A stretch of 64,000 bases of DNA, taken from JAWKZG01 sp041396125 (lineage in GTDB: Bacteria; Pseudomonadota; Gammaproteobacteria; Competibacterales; Competibacteraceae). Where the stretch lies: NCBI GenBank assembly GCA_041396125.1, contig JAWKZG010000009.1:62001-126000 (forward strand). The letters run 5' to 3'. The translations under genes were made by a program, and so were the position numbers. The notes beneath the pieces are model-generated. The model was not told the DNA's origin and did no database searches. It saw only the letters and a program-made list of their open reading frames with translations. The first letter of the stretch is position 1. The number at the start of each line of letters is the position of its first letter. Positions 8,970 through 18,104 of the stretch are shown here, one piece after another.

Positions 8970-9946
8970 GTGCGGCCTCCCGTCCCTACAAAAAACCCTC
9001 GCCCGTCACGATAAACGCGGTACGGAATGGACAAACCCTCAGGTGTCACATCCACCACACGTCCATTCAACGACCGGCGGAACTGACTCCCTTCGGCAAA
9101 CAAACGCAGGCGTTGACGGCGCAAACCGGTGCCGCCGATCCAACCGCCTCGGCTGACCAGAGCATAGCAGGCATCATCCAACCAGCCACTAGCACAGTCC
9201 GCTGTATCTGGATTAACCAGTGATAGCGCAATAGCCCGTCCCGCGTGAGCTTGCAGTAATTGAGGGAAATCAGTCGCTTTATGCCATTCAAAAAAACCAT
9301 TACCGCTATTGCGATCCGCACCGATACCGCTATCGCCCAACCAGCTTAAAGCCGCTTCAAACGCGGTCTGTTGGCTTAGCTCAGTAAAACGCACCAAAAA
9401 ATACAAGCCGCCATCAGGATGAAAATATACTCGGCCAAAGTGAAACAATTGTCCCTCAATAGGACTTACTGTGGCACGATCCACGCTTAACCGGGGGCGT
9501 TCCTCATGTGCCCACAGTTTGAAATCTGGCTCCAGTGCCATCGACTTGGGAAAGGCCAATACATCCTGAACGATGCGTACGGCATTCAAATCCAACAGCC
9601 AGTCATTTCCAGAAGCGGCTTGCCGCCAGAGATTGACTGGCAGCCACTGGATTTTCTTTAAGATTTTGCCTTGCTTAAGCTGTTCTTCTGGCAGCCGTGG
9701 TGCCGTAGTGCCCAACGGACGCGGTAGAAAATAGATATTTTGGAAGTATGGGAAAGCCGAACTCAATACAAACGGCGGAGCAGCAGCACGCTGTTCGGCG
9801 TCCGCAGGTTCAAGCATAGCCCAGGCCGATAAAATTGCCGCACTCAAGGTATCCGAATGGATGAAGCTTTCCGATTCATCGTAGAAATCATTGCCGCGCC
9901 CATCGACATGAAACGGGGCACGAAAACGTAGCCGGTAACAGTGCAT
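8966..9946 (-). CDS. csm4: Csm4, type III-A RAMP subunit (Cas5-like)
   Basis: RAMP protein of 326 residues starting YRLRFRAPFHVDGRG and containing ESFIHSDTLSAAILSAW, typical of Csm4. In the complex it holds the crRNA 5' handle and contacts Cas10. Glycine-rich segments (GIGADRNSGNGFFEW near 210, GGWIGGTGLRRQ near 275) match RAMP loops. It lies 10 nt after csm3 and overlaps csm5 by 4 nt. Confidence 0.88.
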   Translation of the reverse strand: MHCYRLRFRAPFHVDGRGNDFYDESESFIHSDTLSAAILSAWAMLEPADAEQRAAAPPFVLSSAFPYFQNIYFLPRPLGTTAPRLPEEQLKQGKILKKIQWLPVNLWRQAASGNDWLLDLNAVRIVQDVLAFPKSMALEPDFKLWAHEERPRLSVDRATVSPIEGQLFHFGRVYFHPDGGLYFLVRFTELSQQTAFEAALSWLGDSGIGADRNSGNGFFEWHKATDFPQLLQAHAGRAIALSLVNPDTADCASGWLDDACYALVSRGGWIGGTGLRRQRLRLFAEGSQFRRSLNGRVVDVTPEGLSIPYRVYRDGRGFFVGTGGRT

Positions 9947-9956
9947 GACTGCGGCC

Positions 9957-10736
9957 TCAAGCGGCTTCGGAGTCCGGCTCTTTCTCGACGAACTCCTCTG
10001 GTATTGGAAAATCGTCTAATGACTTGGCTGGATTTCCTTGTTTGTAGTCATCAGCCAAGCGTTGTGCGAGTTCCGTCACTGTGAACTTAACTTGACCATA
10101 TCCGCGCGAACCGTTACCACCAAGGGTATCAGCCTCAACCAGCCGTAAGCCTTCAAAAACAAGCTTCAAAAATTGTTTGTGATCATCACCTTCCAATAAG
10201 GTTAAAACCAGTTCGAACTCGAATTCCGCTCCGGCCGGTACACGTTCAATCTGGCGAGGATTGGCAGCGGAGGTAATACGGTCAATCCAGACCTCGGTTT
10301 TGACTTCGGTCATCGGCATGTCGGTATTCGGCGCGGTGCGCAACCTGCAGCTGCTGTCATTGGTTAGCAGCGCATCTCGAACGATCAGCCGTGTCGGTTC
10401 AGCAGCATCATCGGCGGCCACGCCAAATAATTTCCCCAGCTGCGTATCTGCCTTTTTGCCAGCTAAGGCCTCACCTTTCCGACTCATTGAATACCCGCCT
10501 TCTGGATTATTATTTGATTGCTCTTCACCGCGAAACCGTTCCAACAATGAACGCATTTTTCCACGCAGCGACGAGCCTGGAATATAGGGCTCATTGGTCA
10601 AAGGATTGCGCACAACTACAGTATCCGCGCCACCAATGGACAAGCCGACGGAATTGCCGCCTATATGCAATCCTGTTAAAGCTTTCAATGTGCCACTAAT
10701 AAAAATTTTACGATCTACTTTTTTGTGCTTGCTCAT
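9957..10736 (-). CDS. csm3: Csm3, type III-A backbone RAMP with target-RNA nuclease site
   Basis: Backbone subunit (259 residues) that forms the Csm filament and cuts target RNA every 6 nt. The catalytic loop Asp is present: Asp38 in the GGADTVVVRNP segment, followed by the conserved YIPGSSLRGKMRSLLE. The Gly-rich end NGSRGYGQVKF is typical. An upstream in-frame ATG at 10742 sits 2 nt from GGAGG, while the ATG at 10736 sits 8 nt away, so I use 10736. It overlaps the end of csm2 by 29 bp. Confidence 0.9.
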   Translation of the reverse strand: MSKHKKVDRKIFISGTLKALTGLHIGGNSVGLSIGGADTVVVRNPLTNEPYIPGSSLRGKMRSLLERFRGEEQSNNNPEGGYSMSRKGEALAGKKADTQLGKLFGVAADDAAEPTRLIVRDALLTNDSSCRLRTAPNTDMPMTEVKTEVWIDRITSAANPRQIERVPAGAEFEFELVLTLLEGDDHKQFLKLVFEGLRLVEADTLGGNGSRGYGQVKFTVTELAQRLADDYKQGNPAKSLDDFPIPEEFVEKEPDSEAA

Positions 10737-11151
10737 GATCATTTCCTCCGGCGGCTTTGTGGTAGGCGACTATCGCTTCGAAAAACTGGCAAAAACGGCG
10801 AAAGCTGGATTCATCGGTCACAGCATCAATGGCAGGGTTCATGACCCTCTTTAACTCCTCTAAACCATTGCGATGCCGTCCAGCCGCATAAGCAAGTCGG
10901 GGCTTAAGCAACAATACTTCGCGCTGCGTACGAGTGCCTTGCCAACCTGATAGTTCAAGCTTTTTCATATTGCCATAGGCATTGCGAATCTGGCTGGTTG
11001 TGACATTGCTATCTTTAAGTTTCCTACCGAGTTTTTCAGCAAAGTCAACCATTTGCGCTGCAGTGCCATCATCAGTCACGAAAGCTTTTAGAGCATCTTC
11101 CTTAGGTATTTCAAAATCCTGATGTTTGGAATGATGTTTGCCGTTTGTCAT
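10708..11151 (-). CDS. csm2: Csm2, small subunit of the type III-A complex
   Basis: Small helical protein (147 residues from this start) with the Csm2 pattern: a low-complexity N-terminus, then AAQMVDFAEKLGRKLKDSNVTTSQIRN and RTQREVLLLKPRLAYAAGR. Csm2 lines the inner filament and contacts the crRNA-target duplex. The ATG at 11151 overlaps the cas10 stop as ATGA. An in-frame upstream start would run 18 codons into cas10 and is not needed. Confidence 0.88.
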   Translation of the reverse strand: MTNGKHHSKHQDFEIPKEDALKAFVTDDGTAAQMVDFAEKLGRKLKDSNVTTSQIRNAYGNMKKLELSGWQGTRTQREVLLLKPRLAYAAGRHRNGLEELKRVMNPAIDAVTDESSFRRFCQFFEAIVAYHKAAGGNDHEQAQKSRS

Positions 11152-13724
11152 TGTTTGGTTCTCCGCGTCAAAAATTCCGCCCAACGGGTAGGCAGTGCCA
11201 ACCAATCGAGTACTGCGCGTTCTCGATAAGCACCGCTATTGGTAATGGTTTGCACCAAATCATCCAGTTGTTCCTTAATATCGGGATTACGCTTCGCCAT
11301 CCGGGTCAGGTTGTACACTAACCGCCAGCGCCAGCGTTGCCAGTGCATCAGTTCGCGCAACTCATTTTCACTTAGCGACTGGCGCGCACCGAGACGTTGA
11401 AACTCCTCCACCGACAACACGACGGAACGCAATCGATCCAGAATTGCGCGGTTGCCGTTGCTTTTATCGATAATGGCTTGTATGTCCGCCAGCATTTGCT
11501 TCGCGACCGGATATTCTTCCCAGCCAATGGCGGTATCGATCAGGCTGATAGCGTCTTTTTCCTGACCGTTCCGCTTCAGGGTTTTGGCCTGATGCTCGGC
11601 CTCGCCCGCCATATCAGCGGCACGCGAAATTGGGTATCTGCCATCGACCATGGCCATACCGCCCGACAGTGTAAAGACGGGGTTATTTGCGCAGTAGCGC
11701 GAGAACGTCTGACGCAACTGGCACGCCACCTCGGGCAGTTCGTCCCAAGAACCGATCAAAAACACATCGTCGCCGCCAGCATAAATAATCTGTGTACGCT
11801 GATACGCACTCAGCAAGCTTGTCAGATAGCCGGCGAAGAATAAATTCAGCTGACGCGATAAGGTCGCTACTCGCGACAGCGAGCCCATTTCGGTCTGTTC
11901 ACCTTTTACTGCAGGAAATTTCAGGCCTCGGATGAAAATTTCACCCAGATTGTCCACATCCAGCCGAAGAACACCAAGCCGTTGAATTCCCTTTGCCTCA
12001 GAGTCAAAATCGTCAAACTCCCAGTTCCTGGACTCTTTGGCCGTATCCCATTTACCCAAAAGGCGATAGCTACAAGCATAGCCATTCGGATTCGCATCAG
12101 GATCAGAGATATCGTTTAACGTTTCCAAATAGCATCCGGTTAAATTACGCAAAGCGCTTGCTGGCGCTTTTTCAGTCAGCGCATACACCCGCCAGCCAGT
12201 ACCTGGTATGGCAAATGATTTAGCGCCGCGTAACATTTCCTGCGCTGGGTTTTGATCCTCCTGCCAAGCCCAAAAAAACGCACTGGTGTCTTTCAATACG
12301 CCACCCAAATCCTGAAGCTCGCGGCATTGATGACAGGTCGGATTATTGTCACGTTGTCGAATATCGGCCCCGGCATCGTCGCGTCCGCAAACGCTGCAGG
12401 CTTGTCCCGGCGCAAGTTCCTGCGGTGCGAAGAAATCAAGATTGTTCTCCAGAACGGGCCGGAACCGCTGCAGCCGATCCCGCATTAAATCCTCATTAGC
12501 TGCTTTCCAACAGCGGCCCATATTACCGCCCTGAAAATCCTCGCCGCAGACAGATGCAATGCCCACTCCCAGAAACACTTCGCCTTGAAACGCTTTGATC
12601 AACTCTGCATTTATCGCGGCAATTTCCTTACGTAATTGCTGTTCCAGGCAATCGGCGATGAGCAAATAAAACTTCCCGCCAGAGGAATAAATCTTGGCAC
12701 TCGGGTAAAGCCCTAGCTGTTTTATCAAGTGGCCTGCCACACCATCGCAAAGCAACTGAATATACAACGACCGACCCCGTAAACCTTTGGCCGCGCCTTT
12801 GCGGGTAATGTTGTAAATAAATTTCTGAATTCCTGAAAAATCCCCACACACCAGCCGCCATTTGTGTATTTGCCGATCATGGAACTGCTCTGGCTGATCC
12901 AATGTATTATTGGCTTCATGGTGCAAATACAGACCTTCGGCGATAGCAGCAGTCACACGCAGATGGTCGTACAAGGAAATATCGGCATGTATGACATTTG
13001 TTGCGGCAGGCACTGAGCTCAAAAAACGTTCCATTTGCGCCAGTAAGGTATGCATCAAGGAGTGTAAAGCCGCAGGTGATGCTTTGTCGTATTGCGGGAG
13101 CTGGCTTAACGCGGACAAGAAACTATCAGCCAGATGTTGGTAATCATCTAACAGCGGTTTGGGACTCAGCCAGACCGATCCATGTTCAGCTTTAGCCTCT
13201 TGCATAGGGATTTCAAACCCATCAACGGCCACTGGAAATAACGCCTCTTCGCTCAAAGCCAAAGGCTGTAATGGCAAGCGGTATCGCGTCGGTTTCGACG
13301 TGCTTTGCAGATCGATCCGCTCAAGCAAAGCCTCCAGCCGGGTGCGCTTATGGATCTGGCTTTCGTAATAAGATCCTTGTTCGCGTTCGGCGCTGGCGAA
13401 ATGATCGGCAGCCGCAACTAATCGCTCCAATACGCTGGAAACATTGTGATGGCGTGCTGCAAAATTGATCCAGTGCTGATCGGCGGCTTTGTATCTTTGA
13501 TACTCGGGTGGCGTCAGGATTGGGCATTGCTCGACCAGCCACTCACAAAATCGCCGAGTGTTCAGAACATGCAAATGGCTCCAGTAACCATCTTTGTTCC
13601 AGCGACAATCCTGTTGCTTTTGGTCATCATCATTACGGTAATCGCCTAAACGCTCGGCACGTTCAAAAAACTTGCCGATATCGTGCAATAAGGCCCCAAA
13701 TACAACGTGATCTCGTGATTCCAT
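11148..13724 (-). CDS. cas10: Cas10/Csm1, HD nuclease and cyclic oligoadenylate synthase
   Basis: Large subunit (858 residues). The N-terminal HD domain is intact (LLHDIGKFFERAE, His14-Asp15), so ssDNA cleavage is expected. A zinc ribbon has CxxC pairs at Cys443/446 and Cys464/467. The Palm2 active site YAGGDDVF has GGDD at 650-653, so cyclic oligoadenylate synthesis is expected when target RNA is bound. It follows the CARF gene by 15 nt and is coupled to csm2. The presence of HD and GGDD together with CARF proteins points to a fully signalling-competent III-A system. Confidence 0.93.
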   Translation of the reverse strand: MESRDHVVFGALLHDIGKFFERAERLGDYRNDDDQKQQDCRWNKDGYWSHLHVLNTRRFCEWLVEQCPILTPPEYQRYKAADQHWINFAARHHNVSSVLERLVAAADHFASAEREQGSYYESQIHKRTRLEALLERIDLQSTSKPTRYRLPLQPLALSEEALFPVAVDGFEIPMQEAKAEHGSVWLSPKPLLDDYQHLADSFLSALSQLPQYDKASPAALHSLMHTLLAQMERFLSSVPAATNVIHADISLYDHLRVTAAIAEGLYLHHEANNTLDQPEQFHDRQIHKWRLVCGDFSGIQKFIYNITRKGAAKGLRGRSLYIQLLCDGVAGHLIKQLGLYPSAKIYSSGGKFYLLIADCLEQQLRKEIAAINAELIKAFQGEVFLGVGIASVCGEDFQGGNMGRCWKAANEDLMRDRLQRFRPVLENNLDFFAPQELAPGQACSVCGRDDAGADIRQRDNNPTCHQCRELQDLGGVLKDTSAFFWAWQEDQNPAQEMLRGAKSFAIPGTGWRVYALTEKAPASALRNLTGCYLETLNDISDPDANPNGYACSYRLLGKWDTAKESRNWEFDDFDSEAKGIQRLGVLRLDVDNLGEIFIRGLKFPAVKGEQTEMGSLSRVATLSRQLNLFFAGYLTSLLSAYQRTQIIYAGGDDVFLIGSWDELPEVACQLRQTFSRYCANNPVFTLSGGMAMVDGRYPISRAADMAGEAEHQAKTLKRNGQEKDAISLIDTAIGWEEYPVAKQMLADIQAIIDKSNGNRAILDRLRSVVLSVEEFQRLGARQSLSENELRELMHWQRWRWRLVYNLTRMAKRNPDIKEQLDDLVQTITNSGAYRERAVLDWLALPTRWAEFLTRRTKQ

Positions 13725-13739
13725 TATTAATTCCGTATT

Positions 13740-14873
13740 CTACTTACCGTTATAATCCACCGCCCCAAACCGCACCTGTTCGGGTTGCAGTGCAAGCCCA
13801 TGCAGCTTGTAGCGCGTGCCGGGCAGTTTTCCCAAATCCTGAATCTGATAATCGCTGGCACTGGCTGGCCCGAGCGCATCGCGCAGTGCATCGTTGATTT
13901 TGGCTTTTTTGGGGTCAAGAAACTCCCGGCTCATCCCCTTTGCCAGACTGCGTTCGGCCTCTGCGTAGTCGCCGGAATACGGGCTGACAACAGTCGCGTA
14001 AGCCGCCAGAAACTCATCTGCAGCACCCGTTTGACTCCAATGAATCCCTGGATTGCCGTCCAGCAGGCGGCGGGCGAACCAAACGTAAAAGGCGAATAGT
14101 GTGGGTGCCAGGGTGAGCGTTTTATCGCCACAGCGTAAGGTCCGGCTGGCGGCATCCAGCACCAGTTCAGCCGGTTGCAGGCTGCGCTGGGTGCGACGCA
14201 CAGCATCGGAATAATTAGCACCTTCTGTCAGCAGACCGCGATCCAGATGACCGCGCAGCCGCACATAGGGAATGTCGGCTAGTGTGATCTCGGCTTCGTT
14301 TGTTTTGTGCGGCTTGTTATTGCGGTCAAATAATACGCGCGGCTGTTTTGGCGGGTAATAAAACTGCAAATGGGTTTCAAAGGGCTGCGAAACCAGTACA
14401 TGGGATAAACGATCCTGCTCACGTCCAAACAGGCTCATGGCATAGCCCAGAAAGAAACCCATGGTTTTACGTCCACCGGCAATGGAAGCGTGTATGACAC
14501 TGTCTGGGTCGGCAGTGAGTTCATGCACTATGGTCATGATGGCATCGGCGGCAGCGGTGTTTTCAGCCCGGCTGCGAATGTCTTCCAGGGGTTCGCCAGT
14601 ACGGCCCTGAATGACGTGGATAGTGTCAGCATTGAAGCGGATGGCGCTGGCATCAAGCTGGTAATCTTCACACAGCCGATAGAAGTGGCGTTCATTGGGA
14701 TCATCTTCCAGCAGCCGAAGCAGCGCGTGTTGCTTGCCTTCGACCGTTGTTATCAGATGAATCTCATCCGGTATCCAGCCATCCTGCACCGCCAGCGCAT
14801 ACAGCGTTTCTGTTACGATCTGGGGAGATAAGCCGGTGGCACAAAGTAAAATTCGTCGGGTTGATGCGGTCAT
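13740..14873 (-). CDS. NE0113-family CARF protein (Csm6-related), CARF plus probable winged-helix domain
   Basis: A 377-residue protein with the NE0113 (TIGR02584) signature near the start, LLCATGLSPQIVTETLYAL (residues 9-27), and the CARF loop IAGGRKTMGFFLGYAMS near residue 135. The C-terminal third (from about 225, RSLQPAELVLDAASRTLRC onward) looks like a small helical/winged-helix domain and I see no HEPN RxxxxH motif. It may therefore sense cyclic oligoadenylate to control transcription or act as a ring nuclease rather than as an RNase; database names for this family ('ring nuclease Csm6') vary. It lies second in the operon, between cas6 and cas10, 11 and 15 nt from its neighbours. Confidence 0.75.
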   Translation of the reverse strand: MTASTRRILLCATGLSPQIVTETLYALAVQDGWIPDEIHLITTVEGKQHALLRLLEDDPNERHFYRLCEDYQLDASAIRFNADTIHVIQGRTGEPLEDIRSRAENTAAADAIMTIVHELTADPDSVIHASIAGGRKTMGFFLGYAMSLFGREQDRLSHVLVSQPFETHLQFYYPPKQPRVLFDRNNKPHKTNEAEITLADIPYVRLRGHLDRGLLTEGANYSDAVRRTQRSLQPAELVLDAASRTLRCGDKTLTLAPTLFAFYVWFARRLLDGNPGIHWSQTGAADEFLAAYATVVSPYSGDYAEAERSLAKGMSREFLDPKKAKINDALRDALGPASASDYQIQDLGKLPGTRYKLHGLALQPEQVRFGAVDYNGK

Positions 14874-14884
14874 ACGGATTGTTA

Positions 14885-15916
14885 TTACAGTTGTTGCTGG
14901 GGGTATCGCATTGCATTATCCAGCTCCGTGCTCAGCGCGGCCGGGCTGGCAAGCTTGTCGGCCAGAATGCTGTAGCGACCCAGTCCCATGCTGGTCATCT
15001 TGCCGGCATGGGTCCACTGGCCCAGCCATAAATACGGCCAGAACGGTGCCAGATCGTGACCATCCAGCTCAATCTGTCCCACTACGCCACCCAGTTGCAT
15101 ACTGGTTTTCTGGCGGCTGGAATAGCGGGTGTATTCACGCCAGTACAGCTCGGTACGACGCAAGGGAATAGCACGGGCCTGCTGACTGAGCGCGGCAAAA
15201 TCGGTGCTCAGTGCCGCCTCGCCGTGAAACTGCATCAGCAGCGATATACGCCGCAGCAAACCGCTGAACAGCGTGGCAAAATCAAACCGATCCGGGGTGG
15301 CAAAATGACCGCCGCGCTTGATCCGCAAGGGCGTTATCAGCGTCAGTGTCAGGCGGGGCGGACAAGGCGGGACGCTCGGCGTTATGGCCGGCAGGGGTTG
15401 CAGCCTGGACTGCAGGCCGGTGTCCGGACAGTAAATAAGCTGCCAGTCACCGGCTTCATCCTGTTGCCAGACAGTACGCAGGGTCAGCGGAGCGCGGGCT
15501 GCCGTCAAACCATGCTGACCGGCCTGGGCCAGCGCATGCACAATATAAGGCAACTGCCGCAAGCTGTGTCCGAGCAACGTCAGCCCCAACGTCACAGTGG
15601 CACCGGCTGCCCGCTCACCACGCCCCGGTGCGGGCGTCAGCACATAAGGATGCGGCGCGGCACTGGCCTGGGTCATAACACCAAGACCAGGGTCAGGCGG
15701 AGTTTCGAAGATATAGGGATAACTGCAACTGCGATACAACAGACAGTTCGCGCAGACCGGCTCGCGGGTCACACAGACCAGACGCTTCAGCGCCCGCCCG
15801 AACGCACCGCGCCAGGCCGAACCGGCATAGTCCGGCAAACGAAACGCGCTATCAGCACTAAAATTGAACTGGTAACGGGCCAGTGATAATCGAGGATACT
15901 CTATCTGTGCAAGCAT
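14885..15916 (-). CDS. cas6: Cas6-type crRNA processing endoribonuclease
   Basis: RAMP-family Cas6 of 343 residues, first gene of the csm operon. It has GSAWRGAFGRALKRL near residue 32, a cysteine cluster (Cys48, Cys55, Cys58, Cys64) that probably binds metal, and the Gly-rich C-terminal loop GKMTSMGLGRYSI that defines Cas6. It would cut the repeat transcripts from the array 2.4 kb away to give crRNAs with an 8-nt 5' handle. The catalytic His is not identifiable with certainty by eye. Confidence 0.85.
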   Translation of the reverse strand: MLAQIEYPRLSLARYQFNFSADSAFRLPDYAGSAWRGAFGRALKRLVCVTREPVCANCLLYRSCSYPYIFETPPDPGLGVMTQASAAPHPYVLTPAPGRGERAAGATVTLGLTLLGHSLRQLPYIVHALAQAGQHGLTAARAPLTLRTVWQQDEAGDWQLIYCPDTGLQSRLQPLPAITPSVPPCPPRLTLTLITPLRIKRGGHFATPDRFDFATLFSGLLRRISLLMQFHGEAALSTDFAALSQQARAIPLRRTELYWREYTRYSSRQKTSMQLGGVVGQIELDGHDLAPFWPYLWLGQWTHAGKMTSMGLGRYSILADKLASPAALSTELDNAMRYPQQQL

Positions 15917-16069
15917 GATCCCCTGCCAGGGTAGCAGTTAACGGTATAGGACATACCGCATAACCTACTAAACATTAGTTCACGTCTGCACTATTCGCAA
16001 GCTTGCCAGATACCTGTCAGGCACCTGACAACACCATCTTGCTCCAGGCTGTCATCCCACAAATACTTC
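15917..16069. other. Upstream region of the csm operon
   Basis: The 150 bp between cas6 and the repeat array must hold the promoter of the nine-gene minus-strand operon. It is moderately AT-rich (AACCTACTAAACATTAG near 15960-15977). I see no operator palindrome I can defend and no gene. Confidence 0.4.
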
Positions 16070-16512
16070 GTCATTCCCGCAAGGGTTAGTATCCGCAAGC
16101 CACATTACTGACCAGCGTCATTCCCGCAAAGGCGGGAATCCAGGGGTTGGTATCCGCAAGCCACATTACTGACCAGCGTCATTCCCGCGCAGGCGGGAAT
16201 CCAGGGGTTGGTATCCGCAAGCCGCATTACTGACCAGCGTCATTCCCGCGCAGGCAGGAATCCAGGGGTTGGTATCCGCAAGCCACATTACTGACCAGCG
16301 TCATTCCCGCAAAGGCGGGAATCCAGGAGTTGGTATCCGCAAGCCGCATTACTGACCATCGTCATTCCCGCAAAGGCGGGAATCCAGGGGTTGGTATCCG
16401 CAAGCCGCATTACTGACCATCGTCATTCCCGCGCAGGCGGGAATCCAGGAGTTGGTTTCCGCAAGCCACATTACTGACCAGCGTCATTCCCGCGCAGGCG
16501 GGAATCCAGTAG
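16070..16512. repeat. 61-bp tandem array of dRS3/REP-like dyads
   Basis: Eight units begin GTCATTCCCGC at 16070, 16117, 16178, 16239, 16300, 16361, 16422 and 16483. From 16117 the period is exactly 61 bp; the first unit has lost the right arm of the dyad. Each unit holds the dyad CATTCCCGC-n-GCGGGAAT followed by a constant linker (TTGGTATCCGCAAGCC...). The dyad resembles the Neisseria dRS3 core and REP-type palindromes. The last unit abuts the stop codon of the GIY-YIG gene. Confidence 0.9.
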
Positions 16513-16799
16513 TTAAAGCAAGCCTTCATACAGGTCTTCCCAGCGCGGATTGCCCTTCTCGATCAGATTCCGCTTCCAGCTCCTGTTCCATTTCTTGATC
16601 TGTTTCTCGCGTGCGATGGCCGAGGCCATGCTTTCATGCACTTCGAAGTACACCAAGTCATGTATCGAATACTTTTCGGTGAAACCGCCACCATGTCGTT
16701 TTTATGCTGCCACACACGCTTGATCAGGTCGCTGGTGACACCTGTATACAGTGTGCCGTTGCGTTTGCTGGCAAGAATGTATACGGCAGGCTGTTTCAT
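16513..16799 (-). pseudogene. GIY-YIG endonuclease, single-base frameshift
   Basis: Small GIY-YIG nuclease of the YhbQ-like type: VYILASKRNGTLYTGVTSD at the start gives the VYI...YTG form of the motif. The frame breaks after codon ~38, at GCGGTTTC (16685-16686 on plus), where one G seems missing. Reading on in the next frame restores KYSIHDLVYFEVHE, AIAREKQIKKWNR and NPRWEDLYEGLL to a stop at 16513, giving the usual ~95 residues. AGGAAG lies 4 nt before the ATG. Repeat arrays in opposite orientation touch both ends of the gene. The frameshift could be a sequencing error. Confidence 0.8.
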
Positions 16800-16810
16800 A
16801 ATCTTCCTGG

Positions 16811-17340
16811 ATTCCCGCCTGCGCGGGAACGACGGTGTTTGGGGTTGGATCAGTATACGTGGCCCTGGATTCCCGCCGGCGCGGGAATGACGGATTAGTG
16901 TGGATTCTGAGAGTGGCCTGATTCCCGCCTGCGCGGGAATGACGGATTAGTGTGGGATTCTGAGAGTGGCCTGGATTCCCGCCTGCGCGGGAATGACGGA
17001 TTAGTGTGGGATTCTGAGAGTGGCCTGGATTCCCGCCTGCGCGGGAACGACGGTGTTTGGGGATTGGATCAGTATACGCGGCCCTGGATTCCCGCCTGCG
17101 CGGGAATGACGGTGTTTGGGGGTTGGATCAGTATACGTGGTCCTGGATTCCCGCCGGCGCGGGAATGACGGATTAGTGTGGGATTCTGAGAGTGGCCTGG
17201 GTTCCCGCCTGCGCGGGAATGACGGATTAGTGTGGGATTCTGAGAGTGGCCTGGATTCCCGCCTGCGCGGGAATGACGGATTAGTGTGGGATTCTGAGAG
17301 TGACCTGGATTCCCGCCTGCGCGGGAACGACGGATTAGTG
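16811..17340. repeat. Mixed 54/59-bp array of the same dyad, inverted orientation
   Basis: Ten units start (A/G)TTCCCGCC at 16811, 16869, 16921, 16975, 17029, 17088, 17147, 17201, 17255 and 17309. Two unit types alternate: a 54-bp unit with linker GATTAGTGTGGGATTCTGAG, and a 59-bp unit with linker GGTGTTTGGGGTTGGATCAG. The dyad is reverse-complementary in orientation to the array at 16070-16512, with CTGGATTCCCGCC reading here and GGCGGGAATCCAG there. Confidence 0.9.
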
Positions 17341-17381
17341 CGGAAATGACGAATTCGATGCGGGATTAAGCGATCAGGGTA

Positions 17382-18026
17382 TTAGCCCTTTTTTTTCATG
17401 GCCTTGCGTTCTTCGTCGGTGTATTCAATGTCCCGTGCTGCTGCCGGCAGATGATGACTGGCGCGCGCTCTGGAAATTGATGCAGAGGTTGCCTGATAAG
17501 CCACGCCAATTTTGTCGATATCGAAATTCGCCGTGCTAGACGCCTGTATACCAATCGATCCGCCCTCACTGAATGCATCCTGATTAGCACCCAGAAAGAT
17601 GAACTTCCAATTATATTTGGATTGCTGGTGCTCGATCATGTCCTTGACCTGTGCTTTGGTGAACTCCTGACTTGAATTTTCCATACCGTCGGTCAGGATC
17701 ACCATAATCACCAGACCCGGCCGATCAGCCTCGTCCATCGCTGCCAGCCGCAAACCCACCGTGTTGATGGTTTTACCCACTGCATCCAGCAAAGCCGTCA
17801 TCCCGCGCGGCTCCAGCTTGCAAACCGGCGCATCCTGAATCGGAACCCCCTCACAGACCACGTCATAATGATCATCAAACTGCACCAGCGAGAACACCGC
17901 GTCGCCAGCCGCCTGCTTCTGTTCTTCAATAAAGTGATTCAAGCCACCTTCAGCCTCGGCGGCACAACTCGACATCGAACCGCTGCGATCCATGACCACT
18001 GTAATATCTGTCAGGTCTGTTTTCAT
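17382..18026 (-). CDS. VWA-domain protein with intact MIDAS
   Basis: A stand-alone von Willebrand A domain of 214 residues. The MIDAS motif DRSGSMS (Asp13, Ser15, Ser17) opens the protein, a Thr near residue 77 (RGMTALLDAVG) and ILTDGMENS near 110 complete the metal site. There is no signal peptide or membrane segment, so it is cytoplasmic. The C-terminus (DEERKAMKKKG) is basic. Such small VWA proteins act as protein-protein scaffolds; the partner is unknown. It sits between cas6 and the CRISPR array on the same strand and is bracketed by inverted dyad repeats. AGGAGAA precedes the ATG. Confidence 0.8.
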   Translation of the reverse strand: MKTDLTDITVVMDRSGSMSSCAAEAEGGLNHFIEEQKQAAGDAVFSLVQFDDHYDVVCEGVPIQDAPVCKLEPRGMTALLDAVGKTINTVGLRLAAMDEADRPGLVIMVILTDGMENSSQEFTKAQVKDMIEHQQSKYNWKFIFLGANQDAFSEGGSIGIQASSTANFDIDKIGVAYQATSASISRARASHHLPAAARDIEYTDEERKAMKKKG

Positions 18027-18104
18027 GCTGTTCTCCTCATTCGGATGTCCCTAATCTATCAAAAAACACACCGTATAACAGTAAAGCTCCGCCACCGCTA
18101 ACGC

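Noticed and set aside
15056..15886. 276-codon frame opposite cas6
   Set aside because: Antisense shadow with composition bias typical of high-GC reverse strands.
16070..17340. Dyad arrays as CRISPR arrays
   Set aside because: The units between dyads are near-identical to each other, not unique spacers, so these are tandem repeats.
16950..17349. Repetitive peptides across the dyad array
   Set aside because: Periodicity follows the DNA repeat; no start context or protein features.
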